In this document: one piece after another, positions 1 to 12,746 of the stretch | How positions within the stretch are numbered: position 1 is the stretch's first letter | Layout: the number at the start of each line of letters is the position of its first letter | Assembly (NCBI RefSeq): GCF_003265705.1 | Contig: NW_020313005.1 | Span: 12,730,402 to 12,794,401 of the forward strand | Direction of reading: 5' to 3' | DNA: 64,000 nt | DNA from: Callorhinus ursinus | Taxonomy: Eukaryota > Chordata > Mammalia > Carnivora > Otariidae | Notes under the pieces: generated by a model | Told to the model about the DNA's origin: nothing | The model's database searches: none | Seen by the model: only the letters and a program-made list of their open reading frames with translations | Made by a program: the position numbers and the translations under genes

Positions 1-144
1 GCAAAGTGATGGAATAGCAGTAGAAACTTGAACATGAAAGATAAAAGGGCAATGAAAAGTTGTTAACCCAGGAGTAAATGTGAGACACTCAAGTATGACT
101 TTTCATATCTTCTTGGTCCCCATAATAGCATAAACCAGTGATAA

Positions 145-330
145 AACAAGAACCATGTTCCAGGCTCTATGCTAAGTACTTGCGTCATTTAATTGTCACA
201 TAAACCCTCTAAAGCAAGAAGTGTTTATCCTCATTTTACAAATGAGAAAACAGAATTAGAAAGTTTTAAAAACTTGCACAAGGTTACCAGTTAAGAGGTA
301 AAGATGGGATTCTAAACTTCCACCAGAAAC
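145..330 (+). repeat. MIR SINE fragment
   Basis: The order of phrases is that of a diverged MIR: ggctctatgctaagtactt, cctcattttacaaatgagaa, acttgcacaaggttaccagt and gatgggattctaaacttc. No target duplication is discernible at this age. Confidence 0.8.
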
Positions 331-590
331 AATGATTTCAAGTTATCTGCCTTCCCTACTCCCTTCTTCCTCTTGCTTTTTCCTTCTCCTCTTTTGACCA
401 CATGCATCAATAAATCTTATTCAAAGGTTATTTTACCAATACTCTGCTCTTACTTCCTGTGGGCCCATATAAATGAAGCTAGGAGAATATGAGTTGAGGT
501 AAACACCATTTATTGCATATATTAACCTCCTGTACTTTTGACTGTTGCCATTTGAGAAGATTCATAAATCAGAGAAATCTTATATTTTCT

Positions 591-782
591 TTTTTTTTTT
601 TAAGATTTTATTTGACAGAGAGAGACACAGTGAGAGAGGGAACACAAGCACGGGGGAGTGGGAGAGGGAGAAGCAGGCTCCCTACTTAGCAGGGAGCCCT
701 GTGTGAGGCTGGATCCCAGGACCCTGGGATCATGACCTGAGCTGAAGGCAGACGCTTAATGACTGAGCCACCCAGGCGCCCT
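591..782 (-). mobile_element. CAN SINE (tRNA-Lys derived), antisense
   Basis: The element reads from a poly-T tract through the tail and body to the reversed head gagccacccaggcgccc. It is flanked by 19-bp direct repeats, gagaaatcttatattttct (572-590) and gagaaatcttacattttct (783-801), with one mismatch. These are target-site duplications marking a fairly recent insertion. Confidence 0.93.
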
Positions 783-1084
783 GAGAAATCTTACATTTTC
801 TAAAATAACTCTTTTGTAAATCAAAAATGGTATATTGCCTAGATTTCCAAATGGAAACAAACTGAGCTAAAACTGAAAGCATAATTCCCATGGTACTATC
901 AAAACAATATTATTCAGATTTCAAAGAGGATAACCTCTTTCAAGATTACATATGCATAGACTGAATGCTGGACTTTTACTAATGTTTATCATAAAAGATA
1001 AACCTAATGTTTATCATAGAAGTCTTCACCGTTTTTTCTTTTTGAAATCTAAGTAGATGATAACATTAGGTAATATTTATAAAT

Positions 1085-1455
1085 TATAGTTCCAGGCACT
1101 ATAATAAATAATTTTGAAAAATAACCTTAAAAAGTAGGTACTAGGGCGCCTGGGTGGCTCAGTTGGTTAAGCGACTGCCTTCGGCTCAGTTCATGGTCCT
1201 GGAGTCCCCAGATCGAGTCCCACATCGGGCTCCCTGCTCAGCAGGGAGTCTGCTTCTCCCTCTGACCCTCTTCCCTCTCGTGCTCTCTCTCTCTCTCATT
1301 CTCTCTCTCTCAAATAAATAAATAAAATCTTTTAAAAAAAAAAGTAGGTACTATTATCTCTGTTAGGCAACTGAAGGACAACAAAGTTAAGAAATATTTT
1401 TAGCCAACCAGCTAGAATGGTAAGACTGAGATCCAAACCCAGACCATTCTCACTC
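1085..1455 (+). repeat. MIR fragment split by a CAN SINE
   Basis: The left part (about 1085-1128, ccaggcactataataa...) and right part (about 1354-1455, tctctgttaggcaactgaag... gagatccaaacccagacc) read as one MIR when the SINE at 1144-1338 and one copy of its target duplication are ignored. Confidence 0.7.
1144..1338 (+). mobile_element. CAN SINE, sense, inserted into a MIR
   Basis: It starts gggcgcctgggtggctcag (A/B-box tRNA-like head), has the gggctccctgctcagcaggg body, a CT-rich stretch and an (aaat)n/poly-A tail. Direct repeats aaaaagtaggtacta occur at 1129-1143 and 1339-1353, a 15-bp perfect target duplication. Confidence 0.95.
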
Positions 1456-2764
1456 CCACAAAAACACATTTCAATTTGTGCATATCACCTTATCTATCTT
1501 ATTGAGAGGAGTAAAAGCATTATTTGAACTCTTAAGGAAACACCACTGGTACTTTTTGTTTTGGAAACTCTTTAAGCTTAACTAATCTTATAAAATGAAC
1601 TTAAATGATAGTTAACTGAAATATTTGTGTGCTTGCCAAATACTTCAATTCAGGTCAGAAAAAATGTGTTTGTTTGTTTATTAATTTCCCTCTTGACTTC
1701 CACCATTCCTGTCTAAACAACCTCTCTTCCTTCTTCCTACTCTTTTGCACTTTTCTTTTCAAACCAGTTGCTGGATTACCATTAAACTCTTAAATTACAT
1801 GGCCTCTCCCAGGTCTCTAAGAAAGCTTTATCATTTAATAAGCTGTGTAAACATCTACTGTAATAGACAATAGAAGTTTTTCAGGAAAAAGAAGAGATTG
1901 GTAAACAATTTCATCCCCTCTTCTTTTGTTTAGTTTAATGCAAGTTAAAGCATGTTATTAGCATGATTGACTTTGTTCAAAGTATTATACTTAGAGTTCT
2001 TTGAGATTCAGGCTTAAAGTCATGCATGCTTAAACTAAGGTACTATAGTTTGGTCACCCTGAGTGTTTATAATATTTCCAGTGCATAAGGTGAAAAGAGA
2101 CAATAGTCTACATCTCAAAATGCCAAATAAGGCACTAAAATAGCAAGGCATTTGCAGCTTGTGAGAAAAGTGTTAATAACATTATCCATTTATGGAACAG
2201 CATTGCTCAGAAAGAAACTCAAAAGAATCAGAGCTTAACCCATTAATCATGCATGTAAATTTGATTCTCTAAGCTAATGAGCTCATGACATTTATCAGTA
2301 GCCAACCAAAAGAAAAAAGCATCTAGCTGCTTAATTCTAAATCAGATTTTCATTAATTATATTGAAAATATATTTGCTTTTTCAATAAATATGTATTTCT
2401 CTGAACACAATGAAAGCATTTATTAGATGTTTGATTATATTAATTTCATGGTTCTAACAAGAATTATAGAACTTTTATACCACAAAGGCTCTGAAGGATT
2501 GTCAAATCCCTATATACCAAGAATATGTTGTTTTATAAATAAAAGGATATAAATAAAATCAGTAGACTCTGAAGTATTGACTGCAGAGATATCTTGAAAA
2601 GGAAATGAATTCAGCATAGGTTCCACAGGTTCCACTGATCATCTGCATGCAATTAGGAAATTTAAGCCAATTAGGAGTACCCAATGCAAACATTGTGATC
2701 CTGATAACAAAACACAATGCCTGATGCCTAGCTATTAAAGCCTTAATATTTCCTTTTCGTTTGT

Positions 2765-3300
2765 TTGCTTTTCCAGTTTTATTGAGATATTATTGGCATA
2801 TAACACTATATTAGTTTAAGGTATACAACATAATGATTTGATATAAGTATATATTGTGACGTGATTCCACAGTGAATTTATTTAACATCCATCACTTCAC
2901 ATAGCTATAATTTTTTCCTTGTGATAAGAATTTTTAAGATCTATTCTTTCAGCAACCTTCAAATATATAATACAGTATTGTTAACTATATGCGATATGCC
3001 CAGAACTTCACATTTATCTTATAACTGGAAATTTGTACCTTTTAACCACCTTCACCCATTTCCTCCACCCCCATCCACCACCTCTGGCAACCATCAGTCT
3101 ATTCTGTTTCTAGTAGCTCCATTTTTTTAGACCCCACATGTAAGTGAGATCATATAGTATTTGTCTTTCTCTGTCTGGCTTATTTCACTTAGCAGAATGC
3201 CTTCATTTATGGCTAAATATAATATTCTAGCATTTATATTTTCTTTATCCATTCATCCATAGATGGACACTGAGGTTGTTCCTATGGCTTTGAAGCCTTA
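2765..3300 (-). mobile_element. Old L1 3' end, antisense
   Basis: The + strand shows typical reversed L1 3'-UTR and late ORF2 phrases: ttttattgagatattattgg, gtatacaacataatgatttg, acatgtaagtgagatcatat and attcatccatagatggacac. It is well diverged from the young L1s in this window. The small open frame at 2921-3130 lies inside it and is not a gene. Confidence 0.82.
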
Positions 3301-5813
3301 AGTTTTCTATTAGTAGTTTCTATTATATCTAGTGAGCTTTTTTAAATTTAAGGATAGTTGATGTTTATAGACATACACTGTTAAAACACAGTGAACTGTA
3401 ATGCCTTTTTTTGTGTCATTTATTGTACATTAAAATTGAAGGTAGTGTGATAAAAAGAGGATCTTATTCTTTACATTAAACTGATATGGGCTATCCTCTC
3501 TTGAAAAGAATTTAGCAGCAATAGGAAAATTTCAAAGACTGCTTTCAAATAATAAAATAAATTTTCTAATCTGGGTCATTTATGTATACTGCAAGGATGA
3601 AATTACCCACAGGAAAGCAAATCACATCATAGAAAGTGTTACTTTGCTTTCTTGTTTCCTCAAAGTAGAAATTTTCACCGAATTTTTTACTAGCATCTTC
3701 TCATTTTTTTTACTTAAAAAAATTAAAAATTTTGAAAAATCTAAAAATGTTTTCTAAAAAATAAAAGCATTAATGGACTGTGGAACAGTATTACCAAAGC
3801 TTCAGAAGAAAAGATCAACTTCAAATAGTCACTTGTATTTTATTCTACTCATATCTTTCAAATGACCTTCAAGAGATATTCACTAGAGAGCATACAGCCT
3901 ACCCTCCAACTCTAAGTTAAAGGTTCCATACATCCTCTTTTTGGATGATGTTTGATAGCTGAATAAAATAGAAAAGAATCTTCAGTGCCTAGTCTTTCCA
4001 TAACATCCATGATCATAGGGAAATTATCCTCAAAGAAGAAGATTCAAAATCCTAAGTTTAAGGACTAAAGTTAGTGATTCCAATGTAATAGATGAAGTAG
4101 GTGGCTCTGTTAGATAATATGCATAATATTATTTAACTGTTAGTTGTCAGAGATGAATATGAAGTGTGTGTGTGTTCCTTTGTATTTTTTTTACAAACAA
4201 ATGATGCTATGAGAAGCCATAGTCACACCATATCAACAAATTAACTTGCTTATGTATTTGTTTGACCGTACATTAATGATCACAACATTCAGAACTCTGA
4301 GATCACCCACTGAGAGGATATTTGGAAACTTAGATCTCTGTTCTTTTATGCATACAGTTAAACCTGTGTGCCTTACCTATACCATGGACCAGAAAATAAA
4401 TTTAGAACTAGAATGATATAACCGTGGTTTGGGGACATGGTGTCAAAACAAACTAATACATCATAGGTTGTCATATTTAGCAATAACTATGACTACTAAT
4501 AAAAAACTCAAGTTAATCAATGATTTGCTTGCTCTTTATATAAATTAGGACACATTCACAGTTATTGTTCTAACACCATTTTTGCTCAGTTGAATGTCTT
4601 GTGATTTCTTGAATGAGAGGCAAAGGAATATCCAATTCCATTTAATTCTGAGAAAACTCATGAGCGTGAACTCCACATGTGAATAAGTGAATAATTTTTA
4701 TATATATAAAAATAATATAGAAAATAAAAATAAATATATATATCCTTCTACATGAGCATGAGCAAGACAAGAACTCTTGTTCAGTTTGGACCCTGGTGAA
4801 TAAAGGTCTTTATTTCAGTGGAGCCAATTATATATTCACAGACTTTTCTCTCCCACCTCCCTAGTGCAAGGAGAATTTTTTTTTTCCTTTCTCGTGGAAC
4901 ATAAATTCCACATCAGTTTTTCTGGTACATAAAATGCTTTTTGACTATCTACCAGTAATTAATAGCCTTTCATCCAAGTAGGTAATATATGGGAGTGAAT
5001 TTATTGTTTATGAGTATATCAATATCATTTAAAAACTATATGCAAGGATATAAAGGCAACACTGAAGTGTAAAATTGTTAATGCAGACTCATAGCCTGGA
5101 AAATGATTTCTTTTAATAGTTTTCTTCATTTAACCGTTCTTCATTTGAAAATGTTCCCTTTCAACTGCAGATTTTGTGGCTTGGTGCAGTGAAGGAGAAA
5201 TTTATTCTTTTGAGATATTTATTCTTTAATAGTTATTCATTTGAAAAAGTTTCACTGGGTGCTTATATATTTTGTAGTTTGCAAAGAGATTCATTTTTGA
5301 TAGTTCTTTTTAATGTCTATTTATTTAAATAGATTCTCATCTATGGAACTGTTGTCAAATTTCTTTAAATTTGGGAGTTCTGGTAAAACAGTACTAGGTC
5401 AACCTGTGGACTTTCTTGGAGCTCTGCAAGCCCTGAGACCACAGAAGAGTCACATCATTAGAAAGGAGACAATTTGTAGAATGAAATTTAACCATTAGTA
5501 GATGTCCTTAACTTTAGTGTTTTTGTGATTTCAGCCTTACTACCACAGAGCATTTACATGAGGACTGGTTTGGTAATGTATTATGTGGCCATGAAAAATA
5601 TATATCAAACTCTCCCACATAGATTTGAAAGCAGGGTATCTGTCACAAACATTTTGTCTTAATATTGAATATGGCCACTCTAACTTCAAAAAAATTTTGA
5701 TCGTTTGTTTTGGGATTTTACAGAACCTGAGTCAGGTCATAATATGTTCTTATGGGGCTCTTAAATTAAGTATCTATTTATTGTCCTCACTCTGGCCCAT
5801 TTTTAATTCACAG

Positions 5814-5884
5814 TTCCAAAGACAGCACCCACCAATGTAAGTGGAAGAAGTGGAAGAAGGCATGAGTTAGTCATAGCCTGGGAG
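5814..5884 (+). CDS. CNTN6: CNTN6 coding exon: start of FnIII domain 2
   Basis: This 71-bp internal exon encodes the linker and first strands of the second fibronectin III domain of contactin-6. The acceptor is ...ttttaattcacag and the donor is gag|gtaaga. The first two bases complete a codon begun in the preceding, unseen exon. The next 23 codons read [12 protein letters not shown], followed by a short basic stretch and HELVIAWE. The VIAW tryptophan is the conserved strand-B core residue of FnIII domains, and NVS is a potential N-glycosylation sequon. The exon ends on a codon boundary and joins in frame to the exon at 7975. It is too short to stand out as an open frame and was found by scanning for the TAPTNVSG region expected before the next exon. 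The CNTN6 assignment rests on my memory of the mammalian protein. Confidence 0.93.
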
Positions 5885-6254
5885 GTAAGAAAGCCTGTAC
5901 TCAGATGTCAGAACTTGTTGATTCTTTAGGAAATAAGGCTACATATATAGGATCTGTATCTGGTACAGAGAGACTGAATAATTTCTGCTTAAATGAGGTT
6001 AAGAGACACTTTGACCATATATTACTCAGATGAGTATTGCCAACATGAACCTGTCTCATTTCATACTCAAACCCAGCTGACTTTTCTCCAAGTCTAAAGT
6101 ATGTCTTCCTGCCATATAGGTTATCTCAGAATAAAGTTTGAATAATTAAAACAGATCCTCTCACAAACTACTTCAGGTGTTTGTTTGGCTTAGTTTTACA
6201 TATAATTATTTCACAATTAAATAGCACCCTTACTAAAACCATTGGGGAGGAAGG

Positions 6255-6400
6255 AAATGACCACCAGTGCTTTTGTGGCACAGTGCCTGGGTTATCTCAT
6301 TTAACCCATAAAGCAACCCTATTAGTAAAGATAATAATTTTTCCTCATTTTAAAAATTATGAAACTGAGGCACAGTTTAAGTACTCTTCCTAATCAGCAG
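6255..6400 (+). repeat. MIR fragment
   Basis: It contains cctcattttaaaaattatga and aactgaggcacagtttaagt followed by gaattgggacttcaa, the central and right parts of a MIR. Confidence 0.7.
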
Positions 6401-6884
6401 TAGAATTGGGACTTCAATTGTGTTCTCTTGTCTCTATCACCATGTGTTCTCTGAAGTTTCTTCTATAAAGGAGGCAGGGAAGAGGGGTGTAAGAGATACA
6501 TTTATTTCCCATGAAGCCACTTTCCTTTCATTGATGTTAGAATACCTTATTATCAAATATAACATGTAGCTTACAGAATTATGCCCTAGAACGTGAAAAT
6601 GTAAAGGAGATGGAATGTGTCTACTGGAGCAAAGTGAACAAATCCACTATAGTCTCTAAAACAATGATCAAATGTACAGAAAAATGTTTCCCAGTAAGAA
6701 ATCTTCCATGAGCATATACTCTGTTCTGCTATTCTGTCCATCCCTCTCTTCAGTAAAAATTTATTTCTGATTTTTTACTTCTGCGGAGGAATTAACTTCC
6801 CAATACCTGAACTTCACTGAAGTCAAATCTCTCTAAAGAGAACTTCCTTCCCTAGTAGCTTCACATCTTAGCCCCAGCTGCTAA

Positions 6885-7205
6885 AACAAGAATACCATGG
6901 CCTGGGGGTGACTTATGAATGACAGAAATGTATTTCTCACAGTTCTGGAGCCTAGAAATTTAGGATCAAGTCACCAGCAGATCCCAGTCTGGTGAGAGCC
7001 ATCTGGTTGAGATTTCTACCTCATATTTGGTTATAAGAGTTAAATGGTTAACAGATGGCTATTTTCTCACTGTACCCTCACAGAGGGGCTAGAGGGTCAC
7101 TACTCCCATTCATAAGGGCTCTGCCTTCGTAATTTAATAACCTACCAAAATCCTCATCACACTGGGGGTTAGGATTTCATTATATGAATTTTGGTGGGAT
7201 ATAAA
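6885..7205 (-). mobile_element. MaLR-type LTR (MST/MLT1-like), antisense
   Basis: The + strand shows the reversed order of phrases known from MaLR LTRs: gtatttctcacagttctgga, then a block ending cactgtaccctcac, cccattcataagggctctgcc (18 of these visible unbroken), and gggggttaggatttcattat. It is an old endogenous-retrovirus-like LTR with no coding part here. The exact subfamily cannot be told by eye. Confidence 0.75.
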
Positions 7206-7974
7206 AGCTTGGTCTATAGAACTTTGATATAATAGGCTTTGTCTCTCTTCCTCTACTCAATACAGTTTTTCCTGAAATCAAAATTCAAAAGAAAAAAAAC
7301 ATGTTTCAGCAAGTATTTATTGGGTATCTATGTGTCAAGCATCAGCTAGGTAGTGGTTGGTGACTGCTCCTTTGACTAACTAGTCAATCACAGTTACTCC
7401 TTTCTATGCTGTGGAGTTTGCACCTGGTTAACACATTTAAATGTAAGCATATAGTATAACAATTACTTGAACAAATATTCTTTTCTATTTTTTTCACATT
7501 AGTAAAACACAAAAGCAAATGAAAAAGAAAACACTACAAAAAAAGGTCTTACATTAATATTTCCTGTTTTTTCTGCACAAAGGTCTCTGCAGAGCACTTC
7601 TAGCAACAGATTTTTCTGACCACCAGACCAACAGTTTTCCCCAACATGCTACATTCTAGTGTGGAATGTTCATTTTCATATACATGACTAAATAGTTTAA
7701 ATTTGTTTCACTTCAAGAGTTTTCAGTACCCTTGATACTCTTCTTAAATACTAACTGATATTATTTAAATTTTTATCTTTTGCTTTAAACCCCTTTTAAG
7801 TTTCCAAAGACTACTAAGTGATTGTGCTATATTGGCTTCCAGGGTAGCATTACACACTTGAAAGTCTCCTTTTCTCTGGTTATCCATAATTTAAAAAAAA
7901 ATAATAAAGTTTGGAAAAAGTGGCTTTTTTAATCAGTTATTTTGCTGATAATTAATTGCATTTTTCTTCTTTAG

Positions 7975-8209
7975 CCAGTATCTGAAGAGTTTCAGAATGG
8001 GGAAGGCTTTGGCTATATTGTGGCTTTCAGGCCCAATGGAACACGTGGCTGGAAGGAAAAAATGGTGACATCCTCTGAAGCTTCAAAATTCATTTATCGA
8101 GATGAAAGTGTTCCTCCTCTCACTCCCTTTGAAGTGAAGGTTGGCGTTTATAACAATAAAGGAGATGGACCTTTCAGTCAGATTGTGGTTATCTGCTCAG
8201 CTGAAGGAG
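7975..8209 (+). CDS. CNTN6: CNTN6 coding exon: most of FnIII domain 2
   Basis: This 235-bp exon completes the second FnIII domain of contactin-6, a GPI-anchored Ig/FnIII neuronal adhesion molecule on the outer cell surface. It starts on a codon boundary with [18 protein letters not shown] and ends with ICSAEG plus one base, so the downstream intron is phase 1. Visible FnIII landmarks are the strand-C tyrosine in GFGYIVAF, the [18 protein letters not shown] segment (strand F and FG turn), and a potential N-glycosylation site in RPNGTRGW. The acceptor tttttcttctttag has a strong pyrimidine tract and the donor is gag|gtcagt. Related contactins (CNTN3, 4 and 5) share the fold but, as I recall, differ at many of these residues, so CNTN6 is the best match. 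Confidence 0.96.
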
Positions 8210-8724
8210 GTCAGTTTCTTTATCCCTATTATTTACATTCCACACTTTATTATGGGTGATATATGGATATTATATCGATGAGACATTTTTGCACACATAT
8301 CAGAAAATACAGATATACCAAAAGAAAATAAAACTAATCCATATTTTCATTATACTTTTTAGATATATTTTTCCAAATAATTTTTATTTAAAAAAATTTG
8401 AGCATTCCACACATGTTGCCTTATGTTCTTCACTCCTAAACAATATATGGCAAATATATTTTCATGATAACAATATTAATAACATCTACAGTGTATTCTT
8501 TCCTCTGGATAGACATTTAACCAATCATTCTTGGTTTTTAAATTTACACAATATTATATTTTAACCCACTAAATTTAAATGTATGTGAAATAAATTTAAA
8601 TAAATACTCCATTTATGTGACCAATAAATATTTATTACTAACCTCATACACAAAACATCATACTGATAAAGAAGTATCAGACAGGGCTTTCTGTTGAAAA
8701 TTTTTCACATATTACATCATGAAA

Positions 8725-8860
8725 TTCCCATGAAAATCTTTTCCAATAGTCATTATTATCCCCATTATAGAGAAAGAAATTGAAGTTAAAAAGTTAAGAA
8801 ACTTGCTAAAGGTTATACACCTTGTAACTGAAAATTAAACCTGAGTCTATCTAATCATTA
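8725..8860 (+). repeat. MIR fragment
   Basis: It contains attatccccattatagaga, gttaagaaacttgctaaagg and aaacctgagtctatctaatc, in MIR order. Confidence 0.7.
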
Positions 8861-8894
8861 AATCCTTGATTTTTCTCTAACATGCTGTTTTCAT

Positions 8895-9045
8895 ATGCAT
8901 AACTACATTTAATTCTCAAGATAAAACTACTAGGTATGCAGGACTTACTAAGCAATATACCCATTTTACAAATGAGTAAACTGTAAAACTGTGACTTATT
9001 TATGGTTACAGTCAGGTGGTAGTGCTGAAGTGTGAACTCAGCTTC
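8895..9045 (+). repeat. MIR fragment, adjacent to an L1 insertion
   Basis: It contains acccattttacaaatgagta followed by a degraded aactgaggc block and gaactcagcttc. It is a second MIR directly after the one at 8725 and just before the L1 target duplication at 9049. Confidence 0.6.
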
Positions 9046-9065
9046 ATACAAAAATGCAATTTTCT

Positions 9066-9732
9066 TTTTTTCCCTTTAAATTTTATTCATTGTTATGTAA
9101 ATCGCCACACATTACATCATTAGTTTTTGATGTAGTGTTCCATGATTCATTGTTTGTGCATAACACCCAGTGCTCCATGCAGAACGTGCCCTCTTTAATA
9201 CCCATCACCAGGCTAACCCATCCTCCCACCCCCCTCCACTCTAGAACCCTCACTTTGTTTTTAGAGTCCATTGTCTCTCATGGTTCATCTCCCCCTCCAG
9301 TATCCCCCCTTCATTCTTCCCCTCCTGCTATCTTCTTCTCTTTTTTTTTTTTCTTAACATCTATTGCATTATTTGTTTCAGAGGTACAGGTCTGTGATTC
9401 AACAGTCTTACACAATCCACAGCACTCACCATAGCACATACCCTCCCCAATGTCTATCACTCAGCCACCCCATCCCTCCCACACCCCACCACTCCAGCAA
9501 CCCTCAGTTTGTTTCCTGAGATTAAGAATTCCTCATATCAGTGAGGTCATATGATACATGTCTTTCTCTGATTGACTATTTCACTCAGCATAACACCCTC
9601 CAGTTCCATCCACATCATTGCAAATGGCAAGATCTCATTCCTTTTGATGGCTGCATAATATTCCATTGTATATATATACCACATCTTCTTTATCCATTCA
9701 TCTGTCGATGGACATCTTGGCTCTTTCCACAG
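9066..9732 (-). mobile_element. 5'-truncated young L1, antisense
   Basis: This is the last 667 bp of an L1 in reverse orientation. The right part (about 9547-9735) encodes the ORF2 C-terminus on the minus strand, ending with the [10 protein letters not shown] and [12 protein letters not shown] segments; the left part is the 3' UTR next to a T-rich tail. Perfect 17-bp direct repeats caaaaatgcaattttct at 9049-9065 and 9733-9749 are the target-site duplication. The plus-strand open frame at 9054-9434 lies in the reversed UTR and is not a gene. Confidence 0.93.
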
Positions 9733-10319
9733 CAAAAATGCAATTTTCTGAAAGAGATAGTATGATAGATCTAATCCCCTAAGGTGAGTTTTTTCTCTTA
9801 GTCTTTCTTCTACTCAAGTGCAGAATTTCAACTGGCCCTGCTAACAAAAACAATGCCTCATATTCCCTAAATTTGACAAATGATTGAGAAAATGTTCCGC
9901 CAAAGATAGCACTCTTTTGACCTAATAAACATTATTAAGATAAACTGGAACTTTGATACTTTTTTGTACCCACTTATGTGACTTATTTAAATAACTTAAG
10001 AGAATTATCTTTTGGGTACTGTGAGCTAGATGGCATGGGCGGGGGGAGAAAATAAATAAGGTCATCTGAATATTGAAGCACAAAGATAGTATTTGATTTA
10101 TGTAAGTTGCAGTTTTTCAATACAAGTTGCCCTGAGGTTTTTTAATATATAGCCAAATTCTGAAGCAGAAGCAGAAAGTTTATCCTAGTGTAATAATGAT
10201 CAGGAAAGTGAAGAATTAAGTAATAACTAGGAATCATATGTGTTCCAGTGAGATACCCAGGAACTTAGCATATCAAGTGTCTGATGTGTTTCCAGTTACA
10301 GCGGAGATACCATATTACT

Positions 10320-10545
10320 CAAATTATTTAATTTAATTCTTACAATCAAATATGAGGTAGAAATCTCAAACCCCAATCTACTTTTCAGGAAGCTGAGGCT
10401 CAGAGAAGTAAAGTAACATGCTCCAATTCACACCAGAAAGTAAGAGAGTTGTAAGTAACTATAGTAAGTGACAGAACTGGGATTTGAACCCACATCTGTA
10501 TGACTCCAAAGCTCATGTTTTTAACCACTACCCTATACTGTCTCA
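10320..10545 (+). repeat. MIR element (well preserved)
   Basis: Most of a MIR is readable: aagctgaggctcagagaagt, gtgacagaactgggatttga and acccacatctgtatgactcc, with a small internal insertion around 10440-10465. Confidence 0.85.
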
Positions 10546-11053
10546 TCAGGAGGGTATATAATAATAATATTTTGTCATTTTACTATATTATATATAATCA
10601 TACTTTACACTATTTGTTACTGTAAAAATCTATTTTGAAGTATATATTTTATTCAGGAAATGCATCTTCTGGTTGCTTTAACATTTCTTCGACCTAATTA
10701 TCAAGCACATAACCCCAAAGGTTACATAAGGTAAATTGGAGAGGTTTGTGAATATGCTTTGTATAGTAACACCAGTATTGACTTTAATAAATCAAGATTT
10801 GTACATTCCTTGTCAACCTTTGCTTTGAAATTAAATTATCACAATCACTGTGCATTGTTTATACTGTGTTTCTTTAGACTTGAAATAGCTTGCCTTTGGA
10901 GATTACACTTTCAAGTTAGATAGGAAATATGCATATCTTCTTTTAAAGGCACTGAGGTCATTGCTATATTCATAGTAACACTTCATTTATTTTGGTCGAT
11001 TGACATATAAATGATACCAGGCAAATTAAATCTAGATAGTCTGCTTTTGTTCT

Positions 11054-11255
11054 TTTTTCCAATTTTTAAAAATATTTATTTATTTATTTGAGAGCAAGAG
11101 GGAGAGAGGAAGAGCACAAGAGTGGGAGGAGAGGGGGAGGGAGAAGCAGACTCTCTGCGGAGCAAGGAGCCCAATGCGGCCCTGGATTCCAGGACCCCAA
11201 GATCATGACCTGAGCCAAAGGCAGACACTTAACTGACTAAGCCACCCAGGCACCC
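11054..11255 (-). mobile_element. CAN SINE, antisense
   Basis: It has the reversed tail tatttatttatttatttgag, a purine-rich body and the reversed head gccacccaggcaccc. Target duplication ctgcttttgttct is at 11041-11053 and 11256-11268 (13 bp, perfect). Confidence 0.93.
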
Positions 11256-11783
11256 CTGCTTTTGTTCTGACAACAAAATTAAAACATATATTTGGCATTG
11301 CTCACTAGTTAAATTGACTAATTTGGAAATTTATGTGTAAATAAGAGTAAAATTTTAGCATCATTAAATTGTGTAACTAGGAAAGATAGGACAATGGAAA
11401 GGAAGAGCATTTGCCTGAAATGGGCAGAGTTTCAATCTGCTCACACTGACTAAAATTTTGCAATTTATCCACCTCTCTGCACCTTATCTTCCTCCACTTT
11501 AAAAATGAAAGTCCTGAACTAGAACATCTCTAGAAGCCATTACAAATCTGAATCTGAAAGTTTATCAATTTATTCCATAATTTTAAATACTCTAAATTTT
11601 AATTTTCCCAGGTAGGAAAAATTACTTTACTTTAAAAGAAGTGAAGATTTTGAATAGTAAAACATTTTTTAAAAGAGTCAAGGACTGTAATGAACTGGTA
11701 AAATAATATATTGTATTCATGTCAGTGCAAGTTCCGCTCCTCTATGTCTGGGGACAATCATACAGATTCAAAGTGTGCCTTTG

Positions 11784-11978
11784 GGGCGCCTGGGTGGCTC
11801 AGTTGGTTAAGCAACTGCCTTCAGCTCAGGTCATGATCCTGGAGTCCCAGGATCGAGTCCCACATCGGGCTCCCTGCTCAGCGGGGAGTTTGCTTCTCCC
11901 TCTGACCCTCTTCCCTCTCATGCTCTCTACCATTCTCTCTCTCTCTCTCTCAATAAATAAATAAAAATCTTTAAAAAA
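11784..11978 (+). mobile_element. CAN SINE, sense
   Basis: It starts ggcgcctgggtggctcagtt and ends in a CT-rich block, (aaat)n and poly-A. Target duplication aaagtgtgcctttg is at 11770-11783 and 11979-11992 (14 bp, perfect). Open frames overlapping it on both strands are translations of the SINE. Confidence 0.95.
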
Positions 11979-12746
11979 AAAGTGTGCCTTTGTCATCATA
12001 CTCTTGCCCAAAGCCCAACTGATCTGATTAAGACTGTAGTTCTCCATAAGATAAATTCTGCCCCTTTTTTCTTCCATCAACCTAGTCCACTTGCTTATCA
12101 CCTCAAAAGCCCACCATATTCTTTGACAAAATAAAGAACAAGAGGATTGGGGCTGGCATTCTGTCTCTGTTCACGGGCATATTTCTTCCTCTTCATATCA
12201 AGATGACTAGCTGCCTGGAGTACTATGGAGAAGCCACCTTTTCTCAGCTTACACCAAGTCAGGAAGAAAACATGTGCCACCAGAACTCATGTTGTTTGGA
12301 AAGAAGCAAGGACTTCAAGACAAACCTTACAATACTAGTTCTCAACTCATTTTCCAGTGGTAGATGATGATGGATGACATTCACATTCAGAGCTCACCTC
12401 TATAATTAGTTATGTGCATTCCTTATACCTTCCATCCCTTTCTTTTCCTCTCAAGAAAGTCAATTGGGATGAGAGTGAGAATTACATTATTATAGGGAAA
12501 ATTTTGAAAGTGATCTTTTAGTAAAATAACTCATCATTTATAATATTGATATTTGATAAATCCCTTGGGAAATGACCTTGACTCTTGTGACTCTGAAGTG
12601 GAAAGCTGTCCTAGAATATTATCAGAAAAGCTCCAAAATGATTCTTCTGCTAATGCTCTTGAGCCTTGGAAACCTTTCAAGATTTCCACAACAGAAGTAA
12701 CCCTGCATGACTCTAGATAACCCTTCCATGCACCTTGCACAATTAT

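Larger units (their letters stand above)
1..5813 (+). other. CNTN6: CNTN6 intron, 3' part (upstream of first visible exon)
   Basis: This stretch is intron ending at the acceptor before the exon at 5814. It contains two MIR fragments, two CAN SINEs and an old antisense L1 3' end, each listed separately. From about 3300 to 5800 I see only AT-rich sequence without a repeat I can name. Short open frames at 2921-3130, 5313-5498 and 5625-5840 show no family features or splice support. The intron's own start lies outside the window. Confidence 0.7.
5885..7974 (+). other. CNTN6: CNTN6 intron (phase 0, 2.1 kb)
   Basis: The donor is gtaaga and the acceptor is tttttcttctttag. The intron holds one MIR fragment (about 6255-6400) and one antisense MaLR-type LTR (about 6885-7205). 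I recognise nothing in the rest. Confidence 0.85.

Noticed and set aside
8020..8259. 79-codon open frame taken as a complete small gene
   Set aside because: Its ATG is an internal Met-like alignment of the exon frame ([10 protein letters not shown]); the true coding unit is exon 7975-8209 with splice borders, and the frame beyond 8209 is intron.
9054..9434. 126-codon plus-strand open frame
   Set aside because: It is the reverse complement of an L1 3' UTR; similar frames recur at 23270 and 36947 in other L1 copies.
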